The notes under the pieces: generated by a model
Databases searched by the model: none
Seen by the model: only the letters and a program-made list of their open reading frames with translations
Told to the model about the DNA's origin: nothing
In this document: in pieces, positions 17,944 through 26,797 of the stretch
Layout of the letters: each line of letters begins with the position of its first letter
Numbering within the stretch: position 1 is the stretch's first letter
Position numbers and translations under genes: made by a program
DNA from: DASTOB01 sp035720425
GTDB lineage: Bacteria > Chloroflexota > Limnocylindria > Limnocylindrales > CSP1-4
DNA: 61,081 bases
Direction: 5' to 3'
Assembly: GCA_035720425.1 (NCBI GenBank)
Contig: DASTOB010000161.1
Span: 1 to 61,081 of the forward strand

Positions 17944-17949
17944 CGCACC

Positions 17950-18510
17950 GTGACCGCCGAAACGCCAGCGAGCCTGCCGCATAGCCAGGCGAACCTGCTC
18001 CGCATCCAGGAGGCCGCCGCCGAGGTCGACCTGACGACCCGCTCCATCCGCTACTACGAGGAGCTCGGCCTCCTCAAGCCGGCGGCCCGATCGGAGGGCG
18101 CCTACCGGCTCTACGACGCCGACGACCTCGACCGCCTCCGCTTCATCAAGGGCCTCCGCGATGACGCCGGGTTCAGCCTCGGGGAGATCGGCCGCCTGCT
18201 GGAGGACGAGACCGCGCGCGCCCGCAACCGCGAGCGCTTCCGCGCGACGGAGGATCCGGCGGAGCGTCGGGCGATCCTCGTCGACGCCGTCGAGCGGGTC
18301 GATCGTCAGGTCGCGACGCTCCGATCGAAGATCGAGCGCCTCGAGGCAATGATCAGCGAGGCGGAGGAGCGCCGCGCCCACCTCCGCGAGCACCTCGCCG
18401 AGATCGACGCCGGAGTGTCACCGCACGAGGCGGGGCACCGCCACGCACCGCGCTCCGGGCACACACGCCGCTCCGAGCACGCACCCCGCTCCGGGAGCCA
18501 CCGCCAATGA
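17950..18510 (+). CDS. MerR family transcriptional regulator
   Basis: A 186-residue MerR-type regulator. The winged-helix domain (about residues 17-85) has the signature LTTRSIRYYEELGLLKP and YRLYDADDLDRLRFIKGLR; a long coiled coil follows (about 90-155, VDRQVATLRSKIERLEAMI), then a His/Arg/Ser-rich repetitive tail (HAPRSGH type). No Cys metal-binding loop is visible, so a metal sensor is unlikely. GTG 17950 is chosen because it sits right after the -10 box; upstream frame is repeat DNA. Its stop overlaps the MFS start (ATGA), so it most likely controls that exporter. Confidence 0.88.
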   Translation: MTAETPASLPHSQANLLRIQEAAAEVDLTTRSIRYYEELGLLKPAARSEGAYRLYDADDLDRLRFIKGLRDDAGFSLGEIGRLLEDETARARNRERFRATEDPAERRAILVDAVERVDRQVATLRSKIERLEAMISEAEERRAHLREHLAEIDAGVSPHEAGHRHAPRSGHTRRSEHAPRSGSHRQ

Positions 18511-19805
18511 GCCCGTCGTGGCGCGCGTTTCGCCACCGCAACTACCGGCTGTTCTTCGGCGGCCAGGCCATCTCGCTCGTCGGGACGTGGATGCAGCAGG
18601 TCGCCCAGGGCTGGCTCGTCCTCCAGCTGACCGGGGATCCGCTCTGGCTCGGACTCGTGGCGGTCGCCCAGTTCGGCCCGGTGATCGTGTTCGGGCTGTT
18701 CGGCGGGCTCCTCGCTGACCAGCTGCCCAAGCGGCCCACGCTCATCGCCACGCAGTCGGTGTCGATGGTCCTCGCCCTCGCCCTGTTCGGCCTGACCGCG
18801 ACCGGGTTGGTCGAGGTCTGGCACGTCATCGTCCTTGCCCTGCTGCTCGGCACCGCGAATGCCTTCGACATGCCCGCCCGCCAGGCGTTCGCCGTCGAGA
18901 TGGTCGGGCGCGAGGACGTGACGAACGCGGTCGGTCTCAACGCGGCCCAATTCAACGCGTCGCGCATCGTCGGCCCGGCCGTGGCCGGCATCCTCATCAG
19001 CGCCTTCGACCTGTCGATCGCCTTCCTCATCAACGGGCTGAGCTACCTCGCCGTCATCGCCGCCTATCTCGCCATGCGTGACGACGAGCTCCGCCCGGCG
19101 ATCCCGATCAATCGACCGACGTCGTGGGCGCAGGTCGTCGAGAACCTCGCCGAGGGGACGCGCTACGTGCGCCAGACCCCGCTCGTGCTGCTCGCGGTGG
19201 TGGTCGTCGGACTCGCCGCGACGTTCGGGATGAACTTCCAGGTGCTCATTCCGCCGCTCGCCGATCAGACCCTCGACGTCGGCGCGTCCGGGTTCGGGTT
19301 CCTCATGGCCGCCTCCGGCATTGGCTCGACGGCCGCCGCGCTCGGGGTCGCGTTCGCCCGCCGGGCGCGCGCCCGGGTCATCCCGGCTGGGGCGATCGTC
19401 CTTGGCCTCGGTTCGATCGTCCTCGCCTGGTCGACGTCGTATCCGTTGTCGCTCCTCATGATGGGCCTCGCGGGAGCTGGCGCGATCAGCATGGCGGTGA
19501 CCGCGAACACGACGATCCAGTCGGTCGTGCCGGACCAGCTGCGCGGCCGGGTGATGAGCGTGTACACGACCGTCTTCGCGGGCTCGGTGCCGGCCGGCGG
19601 GCTGCTCATGGGGGCGATTGCCTCGGTCGGCGGCGCGCCGCTCGCGCTCGGCATCGGGGGCGTGGCGACCACCGCCATCGGCCTCGGGGCGTGGGCCTGG
19701 GTTCGGCGGATCCGGGCCGCGGAGGCACGCGAGCGCAGCGCGGGCCTGGCATCGACCGCGGTGACGGCGAGCGGCGAGCCCACGCTCTCCACGGTCCGCC
19801 GGTAG
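18507..19805 (+). CDS. MFS transporter (DHA3/EntS-like exporter)
   Basis: A 432-residue major facilitator protein with about 12 TM helices, starting MSPSWRAFRHRNYRLFFGGQ. The loop GLLADQLPKRPTL matches the MFS motif-A region, and NAFDMPARQAFAVEMVGRED plus VPDQLRGRVMSVYTTVF are typical of the DHA3/EntS-like drug or siderophore exporters. It is translationally coupled to merR by a four-base overlap. This suggests efflux of whatever small molecule MerR senses. Family sure, substrate unknown. Confidence 0.88.
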   Translation: MSPSWRAFRHRNYRLFFGGQAISLVGTWMQQVAQGWLVLQLTGDPLWLGLVAVAQFGPVIVFGLFGGLLADQLPKRPTLIATQSVSMVLALALFGLTATGLVEVWHVIVLALLLGTANAFDMPARQAFAVEMVGREDVTNAVGLNAAQFNASRIVGPAVAGILISAFDLSIAFLINGLSYLAVIAAYLAMRDDELRPAIPINRPTSWAQVVENLAEGTRYVRQTPLVLLAVVVVGLAATFGMNFQVLIPPLADQTLDVGASGFGFLMAASGIGSTAAALGVAFARRARARVIPAGAIVLGLGSIVLAWSTSYPLSLLMMGLAGAGAISMAVTANTTIQSVVPDQLRGRVMSVYTTVFAGSVPAGGLLMGAIASVGGAPLALGIGGVATTAIGLGAWAWVRRIRAAEARERSAGLASTAVTASGEPTLSTVRR

Positions 19806-19903
19806 TCCGCCGACCCGAGCCCGTACCGCCGACCCGCATCGCGACCGCCGACCCCGCTTCGGCTTCACGCCGCCACCCGTTTCGGCTTGCGACCGCCACC
19901 CCG

Positions 19904-19909
19904 TACCAT
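19904..19909 (+). promoter_or_regulatory. Candidate -10 (TACCAT) before the YyaL-like gene
   Basis: TACCAT is followed by nine bases and the ATG at 19919; there is no Shine-Dalgarno in between. The region 19806-19918 otherwise holds short degenerate repeats rich in CCGCCGACCCC. Confidence 0.4.
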
Positions 19910-19918
19910 GAGCCGACG

Positions 19919-21931
19919 ATGCCCAATCGCCTCGCGACCGAGACCAGCCCGTACCTGCTCCAGCACGCGAACAACCCCGTCGACTGGTGGCCGTGGGGGC
20001 CCGACGCGCTCGCCCGCGCCAAGCTGACCGACCGGCCGATCTTCCTGTCGATCGGCTACGCGGCGTGCCACTGGTGTCACGTCATGGAGCGCGAGTCGTT
20101 CGAGGACGAGGCGACCGCGGCCTACCTCAACGAGCACTTCGTCCCGATCAAGGTGGATCGCGAGGAGCGGCCGGACCTCGACCAGGTGTACATGGGCGCC
20201 GTCCAGGCCATGACCGGCGGCGGTGGCTGGCCGATGAGCGTGTTCCTCACGCCGGACGGCAAGCCGTTCTACGGCGGGACGTACTTCCCGGACGAGCCGC
20301 GTCACGGCATGCCGAGCTTTCGCCAGGTGCTCGAGGGGGTGCGACGAGCCTACGCGGACCAGCGTGCCGAGGTCGAGCAGGCCGGCGTCCGACTCGTGTC
20401 GGCGCTCACGGAACAGGCGCGGACCGGGACCGGCGGCGCGACTCCGACGACGAGCACGCTCGACGCGGCGACGGCGGCGATCGAGCAGTCGTTCGACGCG
20501 CGCAACGGTGGCTGGGGCGGGGCGCCCAAGTTCCCCCAGCCGATGACGATCGAGTACCTGCTCCGGCGTCACCTCGCGACGGGCGATCCGCGACCGCTCG
20601 CGGTCGCCCGCCGGAGCCTCGACGCGATGGCCGACGGCGGGATCCGCGACCAGCTCGGCGGCGGCTTCCATCGCTACGCGACCGACGCGATCTGGCTCGT
20701 CCCGCACTTCGAGCAGATGCTCTACGACAACGCCCAGCTCGCCCGCGTCTACGTCCATGCCTGGCAGGTGACCGGGGACGAGGGCTATCGCGACGTCGCC
20801 GAGGGAACGCTCGACTACCTCCTTCGCGAGCTCCGCACGGAGGACGGCGCGTTCGCCGCGAGCCAGGACGCCGACACGAACGGCGTCGAGGGCGCCACCT
20901 TCACGTGGACGGCCGCCGAGGTCCGCGACGTCCTCGGCGAGGACGCGCCGGCCTTCACGGCGGCCTACGGCGTGACCGACGACGGCAACTGGGAGGGCGT
21001 GTCGATCCTGTCGCGGGTCCTGCCCCGCGGCGACGACGAGGCGGAGGCCAGGCTTGCCCGGGCCCGGGCGGCACTGCTCGAGCGTCGGCGCACCCGGCCA
21101 CAGCCCGCCCGCGACGACAAGGTGCTCGCGGCGTGGAACGGCCTCGCGATCGCCGCGCTCGCCGACGCGGGCCGGCTGCCCGGCGGCGGCCGATACGTGG
21201 ACGCGGCCGTCCGGGCGGCCGACGCGGTCGTCGCCGGCCTGCTCGCCGACGATGGACGGCTCCGCCGCTCGTGGAAGGACGCCCGGGCGACCGCCGAGGG
21301 CGTCCTCGAGGACTACGCCGACCTCGCCGATGGGCTGCTCGCCCTCTACGAGGCCACCTTCGACGCGCGCTGGTTCGGCGTCGCGACCGGCCTGGCCGAC
21401 CAGATCCTCGATCGATTCGCGGATCCCGGCGGCGGGTTCTTCGACACCGCCACCGATCACGAGCCGCTCATCACCCGCCCCAGGGACCTCCAGGACAACG
21501 CCGTGCCGGCCGGCGGGTCGATGGCGACGGCCGTCCTCCTCCGGCTCGCGGCCCTGACCGGCGACGGCCGATACCGATCCGCGGCGGAGCGCGCACTCGG
21601 CACGGTGGGCGGATTCCTCGCCCGCTACCCGACGGCCTTCGCGAACTGGCTGACCGCGGCCGACTTCGCCCTCGCCCCGGTGGTCGAGATCGCGGTCGTC
21701 GGGGAACCCGGGTCGGCCGAAACGAACCGGCTGCTCGCCCCGGCGCTCGAGCGCTATCGTCCCAACCAGGTACTGGCGGTCACCGCGGACCCGGCGGCCT
21801 CGGTGGTCCCATTGCTCGGGGGTCGGTTCGCCCTCCATGGCCGGCCGACCGCGTTCGTCTGCCGCAACTTCGCCTGTCGCCAACCGGTCGACGAGCCGGA
21901 GGCGCTCGCCGCGCTGCTTCTCGAGGCGTGA
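19919..21931 (+). CDS. YyaL/SPATA20-type thioredoxin-domain protein (DUF255)
   Basis: A 670-residue protein of the family that joins an N-terminal thioredoxin-like domain (about residues 1-165) to an (alpha/alpha)6-barrel like those of N-acylglucosamine epimerases. Signatures: NRLATETSPYLLQHANNPVDWW, GYAACHWCHVMERESF with the CxxC redox pair, and GGGGWPMSVFLTPDGKPFYGGTYFP. The C-terminal barrel includes PHFEQMLYDNAQLARVY and AWNGLAIAALADAGR. Molecular function is not settled for the family. It overlaps the next gene by four bases (GTGA). Frames upstream belong to the MFS gene. Confidence 0.93.
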   Translation: MPNRLATETSPYLLQHANNPVDWWPWGPDALARAKLTDRPIFLSIGYAACHWCHVMERESFEDEATAAYLNEHFVPIKVDREERPDLDQVYMGAVQAMTGGGGWPMSVFLTPDGKPFYGGTYFPDEPRHGMPSFRQVLEGVRRAYADQRAEVEQAGVRLVSALTEQARTGTGGATPTTSTLDAATAAIEQSFDARNGGWGGAPKFPQPMTIEYLLRRHLATGDPRPLAVARRSLDAMADGGIRDQLGGGFHRYATDAIWLVPHFEQMLYDNAQLARVYVHAWQVTGDEGYRDVAEGTLDYLLRELRTEDGAFAASQDADTNGVEGATFTWTAAEVRDVLGEDAPAFTAAYGVTDDGNWEGVSILSRVLPRGDDEAEARLARARAALLERRRTRPQPARDDKVLAAWNGLAIAALADAGRLPGGGRYVDAAVRAADAVVAGLLADDGRLRRSWKDARATAEGVLEDYADLADGLLALYEATFDARWFGVATGLADQILDRFADPGGGFFDTATDHEPLITRPRDLQDNAVPAGGSMATAVLLRLAALTGDGRYRSAAERALGTVGGFLARYPTAFANWLTAADFALAPVVEIAVVGEPGSAETNRLLAPALERYRPNQVLAVTADPAASVVPLLGGRFALHGRPTAFVCRNFACRQPVDEPEALAALLLEA

Positions 21932-23061
21932 CGGTCGTTCCGCGTCCGGCGGCGACCGTCGTCCTCGTGCGCGACGGCTCCCGCGGGCTGGAGGTCCTTC
22001 TCGTCCGACGCCCACCGACCATGGCCTTCGCGCCGGACGTCCACGTCTTTCCCGGTGGCGCCGTCGACGCGGCTGACCGATCCGCGGAGGCCGCGGCCCT
22101 TCGCGAGCTCGACGAGGAAGTCGGGATCGCCCTGCCGGGTGTCGACGCGCTCGTGCCGCTCTCGCGCTGGGTCACGCCGGCCGGCTACCCGCGCCGCTTC
22201 GACGTCCGCTTCTTCGCGGCCGCGCTGCCGACCGGGGCCCGCGTCTCGTCCGCGACCGACGAGGTGGCCGACCATCGCTGGATCCGCCCGGCCGACGCGC
22301 TTGTCGCGCTCGCCCGGGGCGAGCTGCCGATGTGGCTGCCGACGACCGTCACGCTCCAGCAGCTGACGCACGCAGCCTCGTTCGCGGAGGTGCGCACCCG
22401 CCTGGCGGCCGATCTCGAGACGGCGGCTCGTCCGCCAGCCGTCGAGCCGGTCGGCGACGGGATCGTCCGGTTCACGTTCGGATCGGCGGGTGCGGTCCCC
22501 GGTCAGTCGGTCAACGGCTATCTCGTCGGGCGCCGCGACCTGCTCGTCGTCGACCCCGGGGACCCCTCGGAGGCCGCGCTCGACGCGATCGTCGAGGCGG
22601 TGCAGTCATCGGGCGGGCGGCCGGGCGGCGGCGCCGGCCGGATCCGGGCGATCGCGCTCACCCACGTCGATCCCGACCATGCCGCCGGCGCGCAGGCCCT
22701 CGCCGAGCGGCTCGACGTGCCCGTCTTCGCAGGCAGGGGCGGCGGCGGGCCACTGCCGTTCCCGGTCCGCGAGCTTGCCGACGGGCCGGTACCGGTCGAC
22801 GTCGACGTGCCCGTCCGCGCGATCGCGACCCCGGGCCCGCGACCGGACCACGTCGCGTTCGCGGTCGGGGAGGGGGTCATCCTTGCCGGGGAGCTCGTCG
22901 GCGGCCGGGCGGCGCGCGCGATGCTCCGGCCACCGGACGAGGACGCGTGGCGTGCATCGCTCGATCGGTTGGGTCGAGAGGGCGCGCGGCTCCTCCTGCC
23001 CGGCCACGGGGACCCGATCAGTCCCGGGGCAGGGCCGCCGCCAGGTTCCGGAGCAGGTTGA
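21928..23061 (+). CDS. Nudix hydrolase - metallo-beta-lactamase fold fusion
   Basis: A 377-residue two-domain protein starting at GTG (VTVVPRPAATVVLVRDG). Residues 1-165 are Nudix-like: FPGGAVDAADRSAEAAALR and ELDEEVGIAL resemble the Nudix box, but it is shortened and the first acidic position is changed, so catalysis may differ. Residues 170-365 are an MBL-fold domain with LTHVDPDHAAGA (second His of the HxHxDH motif replaced by Asp), PGPRPDHVAF and a final PGHGDPI. The architecture resembles RNUDT19/LACTB2-like hydrolases that act on CoA or nucleotide derivatives. Its 3' end overlaps the opposite-strand glycosylase gene by 44 bases. Confidence 0.85.
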   Translation: MTVVPRPAATVVLVRDGSRGLEVLLVRRPPTMAFAPDVHVFPGGAVDAADRSAEAAALRELDEEVGIALPGVDALVPLSRWVTPAGYPRRFDVRFFAAALPTGARVSSATDEVADHRWIRPADALVALARGELPMWLPTTVTLQQLTHAASFAEVRTRLAADLETAARPPAVEPVGDGIVRFTFGSAGAVPGQSVNGYLVGRRDLLVVDPGDPSEAALDAIVEAVQSSGGRPGGGAGRIRAIALTHVDPDHAAGAQALAERLDVPVFAGRGGGGPLPFPVRELADGPVPVDVDVPVRAIATPGPRPDHVAFAVGEGVILAGELVGGRAARAMLRPPDEDAWRASLDRLGREGARLLLPGHGDPISPGAGPPPGSGAG

Positions 23062-23593
23062 GGCCGGCGTCGACCTCCGTCCGTGGGGCGTACGGCCCGG
23101 GCATGAGGAAGCACGGCCGGCCGGCAAGGGCGACGCCGGCGAGCTGGCCCCAGCGCGCGTCGATCGGCCGGCCCGCGGCGATCTCCGCGGCGCGCTTGTA
23201 GATGAACACGATCGCGCCCGGTCGCCAGATCGCGATCTTCTGCCAGAGCGTTCCGACGCCGGCCGTGAGCTCCCCGTCGGTCGCCACGTCGCGCGGCGTC
23301 GGCAGCTTGAGCAGGTCCGTGATCCCGTGCCCGGCCGCGACGAGCGCGTCGTCGGCGGACTCGAGCTCCGTGGTTGACGGCAGGATCGTCGCCGTCATGA
23401 GCCGCCGCCAGAACGTCCGGCCCAGCTGGCCCTGGTGATAGTGGCCGGCCTCGACGCTGACCGGCGATGGGTTGAGCCCGACGAAGAGGAGCCGGTTGCG
23501 GAGTGGCGGCAGGTCCTCGAGGGTCTCGATCGGCCGTCCGTCGACGACGATCGTGAGCCGATGCGGACCCGGTCCGGGGCGGTCGATGATCAC
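23018..23593 (-). CDS. Mismatch-specific (MUG/TDG-type) uracil-DNA glycosylase
   Basis: A 191-residue DNA repair glycosylase of the MUG/TDG branch, which removes uracil or thymine from G mispairs. The active-site strand reads LLFVGLNPSPVSVEAGHYHQG followed by NRLLF-like context and GRTFWRRL; the Asn of GLNP is the water-positioning residue in this branch. FIYKRAAEIAAGR and MPGPYAPR correspond to the later loops. It overlaps the Nudix-MBL gene tail to tail, so both products cannot be freely varied there. Confidence 0.85.
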   Translation of the reverse strand: MIIDRPGPGPHRLTIVVDGRPIETLEDLPPLRNRLLFVGLNPSPVSVEAGHYHQGQLGRTFWRRLMTATILPSTTELESADDALVAAGHGITDLLKLPTPRDVATDGELTAGVGTLWQKIAIWRPGAIVFIYKRAAEIAAGRPIDARWGQLAGVALAGRPCFLMPGPYAPRTEVDAGLNLLRNLAAALPRD

Positions 23594-23613
23594 CCGGCCA
23601 GCGTACCCGACCG

Positions 23614-24303
23614 TCAGGTCGGGCCGGTCAGCCGGTAGCCGAGGCCGTACTCGGTCGTGATGTACGACTCGCCCGGAGCGATCGCGTCGAGTTTCAGCCG
23701 AAGGTTGCGGATCGTCATGCGGAGGAGATGCACGTCCGCGTCATAGCCGGCGCCCCACACCCCGGCGAGGACCTGGCGGTGGGCGACGAGCTGGCCGGCG
23801 TGCTCGACGAGGTAGGCGAGCAGGCGGAACTCCGTCGGCGTGAGCCGGACCTCCTCGCCCCGCAGGCGGGCGCGGTGATCGTCGAGATCGACGATCAGCT
23901 CACGGAAGTGGAGCCGTCGCGGGCGTTCCGGCGAGGGCGTCGCGGCGCGCCGCAGGGCCGCTTCGACGCGGGCCAGCAGCTCCGGGAAGGACAGCGGCTT
24001 GGTGATGTAATCGTCGGCCCCGAGCTTGAGCCCGTGGATCTTGTCGGCTTCCGCGCTGCGGGCGGTGACGAGGATGATCGGCACGCGACTGAACTCGCGG
24101 ATCCGCTCGATGACCTGCCAGCCGTCGAGACCGGGCAGGGCGACGTCGAGGATCACGAGGTCCGGGTGATCGTCATAGAAGCGGCGCAGGGCGTCGTTGC
24201 CGGACGCCGCGGTCGACGCGCGGTACCCCGCCCGCGTCACCCACAGCTCGAGCAGGCCGGCGAACTCCGGTTCGTCCTCGACGATGAGGATGCGCTCAGC
24301 CAC
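23614..24303 (-). CDS. OmpR/PhoB-type response regulator
   Basis: A 229-residue two-component response regulator. The receiver domain (1-120) has the acidic pair EDE near the start, phospho-acceptor Asp in VILDVALPGLDGW, VTARS and the KPLSFPEL lysine. The C-terminal winged helix (130-229) ends with the typical TEYGLGYRL. Its start overlaps the stop of the sensor kinase by eight bases, so the two are partners. Targets unknown; the neighbouring DHA operons are the obvious candidates. Confidence 0.94.
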   Translation of the reverse strand: MAERILIVEDEPEFAGLLELWVTRAGYRASTAASGNDALRRFYDDHPDLVILDVALPGLDGWQVIERIREFSRVPIILVTARSAEADKIHGLKLGADDYITKPLSFPELLARVEAALRRAATPSPERPRRLHFRELIVDLDDHRARLRGEEVRLTPTEFRLLAYLVEHAGQLVAHRQVLAGVWGAGYDADVHLLRMTIRNLRLKLDAIAPGESYITTEYGLGYRLTGPT

Positions 24304-25918
24304 CGGCCGTCACCGTCGGCGGGCGGGCCGGATGCCGTCGCGATCCCGCCAGCAGCGGGAGGGTGAACGAGACGCGGGTGCCCGGCCTGCCGTCCGGCCG
24401 GTCACCGACGGTCAGCCGGCCGCCATGCGCCTCGACGAGCCGCCGGCAGATGTACAGGCCGAGGCCCGTGCCCGGGATGCGCGACTCGCGCACGTTCCAG
24501 GCCCGGTGGAACGGCTCGGTGACGAGCGCGCGCTCCGCCTCCGGGATGCCGATCCCCTCGTCGTCGACCGTGGCCACCAGCCAGTCGCCTTCGACGGTCG
24601 CTCCGACGACGACCGGGGTGTCCGCCGGGGCGTACTTGAGCGCGTTCCCGACGAGGTTCTCGAGGATCCGCCCGACCCGCCCGGCATCGACCTCGAGCGG
24701 CGGCAGGTCCGGCGGGAGGTCGGCCACGAGGCGGCCATCCTCGCCGGCCAGGACGAGGTCGCCGCGCAGCCGGGCGACGAGGGCGGCGAAGGTTGCCGGC
24801 GCACGCTCGAGGATGAGCGGATCCGCGTCGAGGTGGGTGACGTCGAGGATCTGGGTGACGAGGTCCGTGAGGCGCGCAGAGACCTGGTGAATACGCTCGA
24901 CGTACGCACGTTGCTCGGCCGGGTCGAGCTCGAGGTGGAGGACGGTCTCGGCATAGCCGCGCACGAGCGCGAGTGGCGTCCTCAGCTCGTGGCTGACCGT
25001 AGCGACGAATCCCTCGCGCAGCTCCTCGAGGGCGCGAATCGCCGAGATGTCGCGCAGGATCCCGGTCGCCCGCGGACCGGCGCCGCCGCCGTCGGAGCGT
25101 GAGTACCCGCCGGCGACCCGGATCGAGCCACCGCCGGCACCGCGGATCGCGGCTTCCCGGTAGTCGATCGGACGGCCGGTCGAGAGCACCTCGGCGAACG
25201 GGCAGGCGTCGGGACCGTGGGATCCCGCGTCGAGGCAGCCGAGGAGGTCGTCACACGAGCGCCCGATCGCGTCCTCCGCGCGGACGCCGAGCGCGCGTGC
25301 GCCGGCCGGGTTGAGCCGGGTGACGCGGCGGTCCGGGTCGACCTGGAGGATGACGTCGGTCGCCCCGTCGACGACGGCGCCGAGCTCAGATCGCTCGCGT
25401 TCGAGGGACTCGCGCAGCCGCGCGCCGCCGAAGGCGACCGCGATCTCGTGGCGCGCGAGTTGGGCGATCCGCAGCCCGTCCGCGTCGAGCGGCCTCTCGC
25501 CGCGGCGCAGGGCGAGGACGGTCGCGGGCGGCGCATCGCCGAGCACGACGAGGGTCACGTCCTCGCGACCGGCGGCCCAGGCCCGCGCGCTGCCGTCGCC
25601 GTCGACCCCATCGAAGCGCGCCGGCGGCGGCGCGTCGAACGAGCCCGACGCGGCGACGAGCGCGAGCCCCGGTCGGCCCATGTCGCCGAGCCAGATCGCG
25701 CCGGCCACGGCGCCGGCGAGGCGGGCGAGCTCGACGGCAACCGCATCGCCGAGCGCCGCCGGCGTGCCGCCCGAGGCGAGCAGCTGGCTCAGCTGGTACT
25801 GCGCGAACAGGGTGTCCGCCTCGCGCTGGGCGTCTTCGAATGCGCGGCGGGTTTCCGCCTCGAGCGCGGCAACCTGCGCGCGAAGGTCCGCCGCCTCCGA
25901 TGACTCGGTGCCGCTCAT
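24296..25918 (-). CDS. GAF/PAS sensor histidine kinase
   Basis: A 540-residue cytosolic kinase with no TM segment. Order: coiled coil (10-40), GAF-like domain (about 45-180), PAS domain (about 190-305), HisKA (phospho-acceptor His in VSHELRTPLALV, about 325) and HATPase (N-box ENLVGNALKYAP, G1 DEGIGIP, G2 GTGLGLYI). The PAS contains three Cys in a CDDLLGC...C spacing, known from redox- or metal-binding PAS domains; this is inference. The start overlaps the stop of the upstream dhaL-like gene (ATGA), tying the kinase to DHA/PTS metabolism. Confidence 0.92.
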   Translation of the reverse strand: MSGTESSEAADLRAQVAALEAETRRAFEDAQREADTLFAQYQLSQLLASGGTPAALGDAVAVELARLAGAVAGAIWLGDMGRPGLALVAASGSFDAPPPARFDGVDGDGSARAWAAGREDVTLVVLGDAPPATVLALRRGERPLDADGLRIAQLARHEIAVAFGGARLRESLERERSELGAVVDGATDVILQVDPDRRVTRLNPAGARALGVRAEDAIGRSCDDLLGCLDAGSHGPDACPFAEVLSTGRPIDYREAAIRGAGGGSIRVAGGYSRSDGGGAGPRATGILRDISAIRALEELREGFVATVSHELRTPLALVRGYAETVLHLELDPAEQRAYVERIHQVSARLTDLVTQILDVTHLDADPLILERAPATFAALVARLRGDLVLAGEDGRLVADLPPDLPPLEVDAGRVGRILENLVGNALKYAPADTPVVVGATVEGDWLVATVDDEGIGIPEAERALVTEPFHRAWNVRESRIPGTGLGLYICRRLVEAHGGRLTVGDRPDGRPGTRVSFTLPLLAGSRRHPARPPTVTAGG

Positions 25919-26583
25919 CGCTCCGCGAGGGCGGCGAGGAGCAGGTAGCACGACACGGCCCCCGGGTCGAGATGGCCCGCGGAGCGCGGTCCCAGCCGAA
26001 GGGCGAGGCCGCGGCGGGCGACGAGCGGGCGGGTCGCCCGCATCCCCGCCCGGGCCGCGGCCAGGGCTCGCCGCTGCGCGTCCGCGCCGTCGGCTCCGGC
26101 GCGGACCGCCGTGCCGAACGCATCGGCCGCCGGACCCAGCGTGTCGAGCATCGTCTTGTCGCCGATCGCGCAGCGCCCACGCCGGGCGAGTCCCGCGGCA
26201 GCGGCATCGAGCATCGCCGCGAGCAGGGACAGGTCGATCGTGGCGGCGGAACCGGCCCGGAACCCGGCCTCGATGCAGGCCGTGCCGTACAGCGGTCCCG
26301 ACGCACCGCCGACCGTTCCGACGAGCCGATGCCCGACGGCGCGAAGGAGCTCCCCCGGCGGGGTCGTCGGCGGCAGCTCGTCGAGGAGCTCGTCGACCGC
26401 CCGGAACCCGATCGCGAGGTTGTCGCCGTGGTCCCCGTCGCCGAGCACCGCATCGAGCCGGGTCAGCGCCGTGGCGTGTCGGTCGATCGTCCGTCGTGCA
26501 CGCCGCAGGCCGGCGCGCAGGCGCTCGGCATCGATCGCGGGGCCGTCCGGACGGGCGGCGACGGCGCTGGATGGGCTGGACAT
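25915..26583 (-). CDS. Second DhaL-type (ADP-binding) dihydroxyacetone kinase subunit
   Basis: A 222-residue DhaL-family protein. It keeps the Mg-ADP-binding motif VLGDGDHGDNL, the GTVGGASGPLYGTA loop, KTMLDTLGP and the C-terminal GHLDPGA. It is transcribed away from the main dha operon and is the first gene of a three-gene unit with the sensor kinase and response regulator. GAGGAC precedes the ATG. The long in-frame extension upstream is shadow sequence of dhaM. In enterobacteria DhaL signals to the regulator DhaR; here it may instead act as the sensory partner of the kinase. Alternatively it simply serves as a spare kinase subunit. Confidence 0.88.
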   Translation of the reverse strand: MSSPSSAVAARPDGPAIDAERLRAGLRRARRTIDRHATALTRLDAVLGDGDHGDNLAIGFRAVDELLDELPPTTPPGELLRAVGHRLVGTVGGASGPLYGTACIEAGFRAGSAATIDLSLLAAMLDAAAAGLARRGRCAIGDKTMLDTLGPAADAFGTAVRAGADGADAQRRALAAARAGMRATRPLVARRGLALRLGPRSAGHLDPGAVSCYLLLAALAER

Positions 26584-26633
26584 GCGGTCCTCGACGCTGG
26601 CGCGCTGACCGATGACGGAGCGCGAGTGGCGCG

Positions 26634-26663
26634 AGTGTAGGCACGCCCCGCCGACCGCTTCAA
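26634..26663 (-). promoter_or_regulatory. Candidate promoter of dhaL2-kinase-regulator operon
   Basis: On the minus strand: -35 TTGAAG (26663-26658), 18-base spacer, -10 TACACT (26639-26634). It sits in the 214-base divergent region between the two DHA operons. Confidence 0.45.
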
Positions 26664-26797
26664 TCACGATCGGCCACCGAATCGCGACCGGCGACGCATT
26701 CATCGCGGATCCATGCCGGATCTTGCTGGCTTCTTGACGAGTTGACGGCGAGCATCGGCGAGACGGTTCCAGACCCAGCAGAAAGGAGGCGCGATTG

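Larger units (their letters stand above)
16964..17949. other. Gene-free, repeat-rich intergenic region
   Basis: No believable gene in nearly 1 kb; all open frames here are Arg/Pro-rich low-complexity readings. It holds a 9-bp inverted repeat (CGCCTATCG at 17071, CGATAGGCG at 17121), a small TGACGA/TCGTCA hairpin near 17179-17195, a C-rich tract with a 16-bp tandem repeat, a 195-bp element with terminal inverted repeats, three 35-bp repeats and the merR promoter. Confidence 0.7.
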
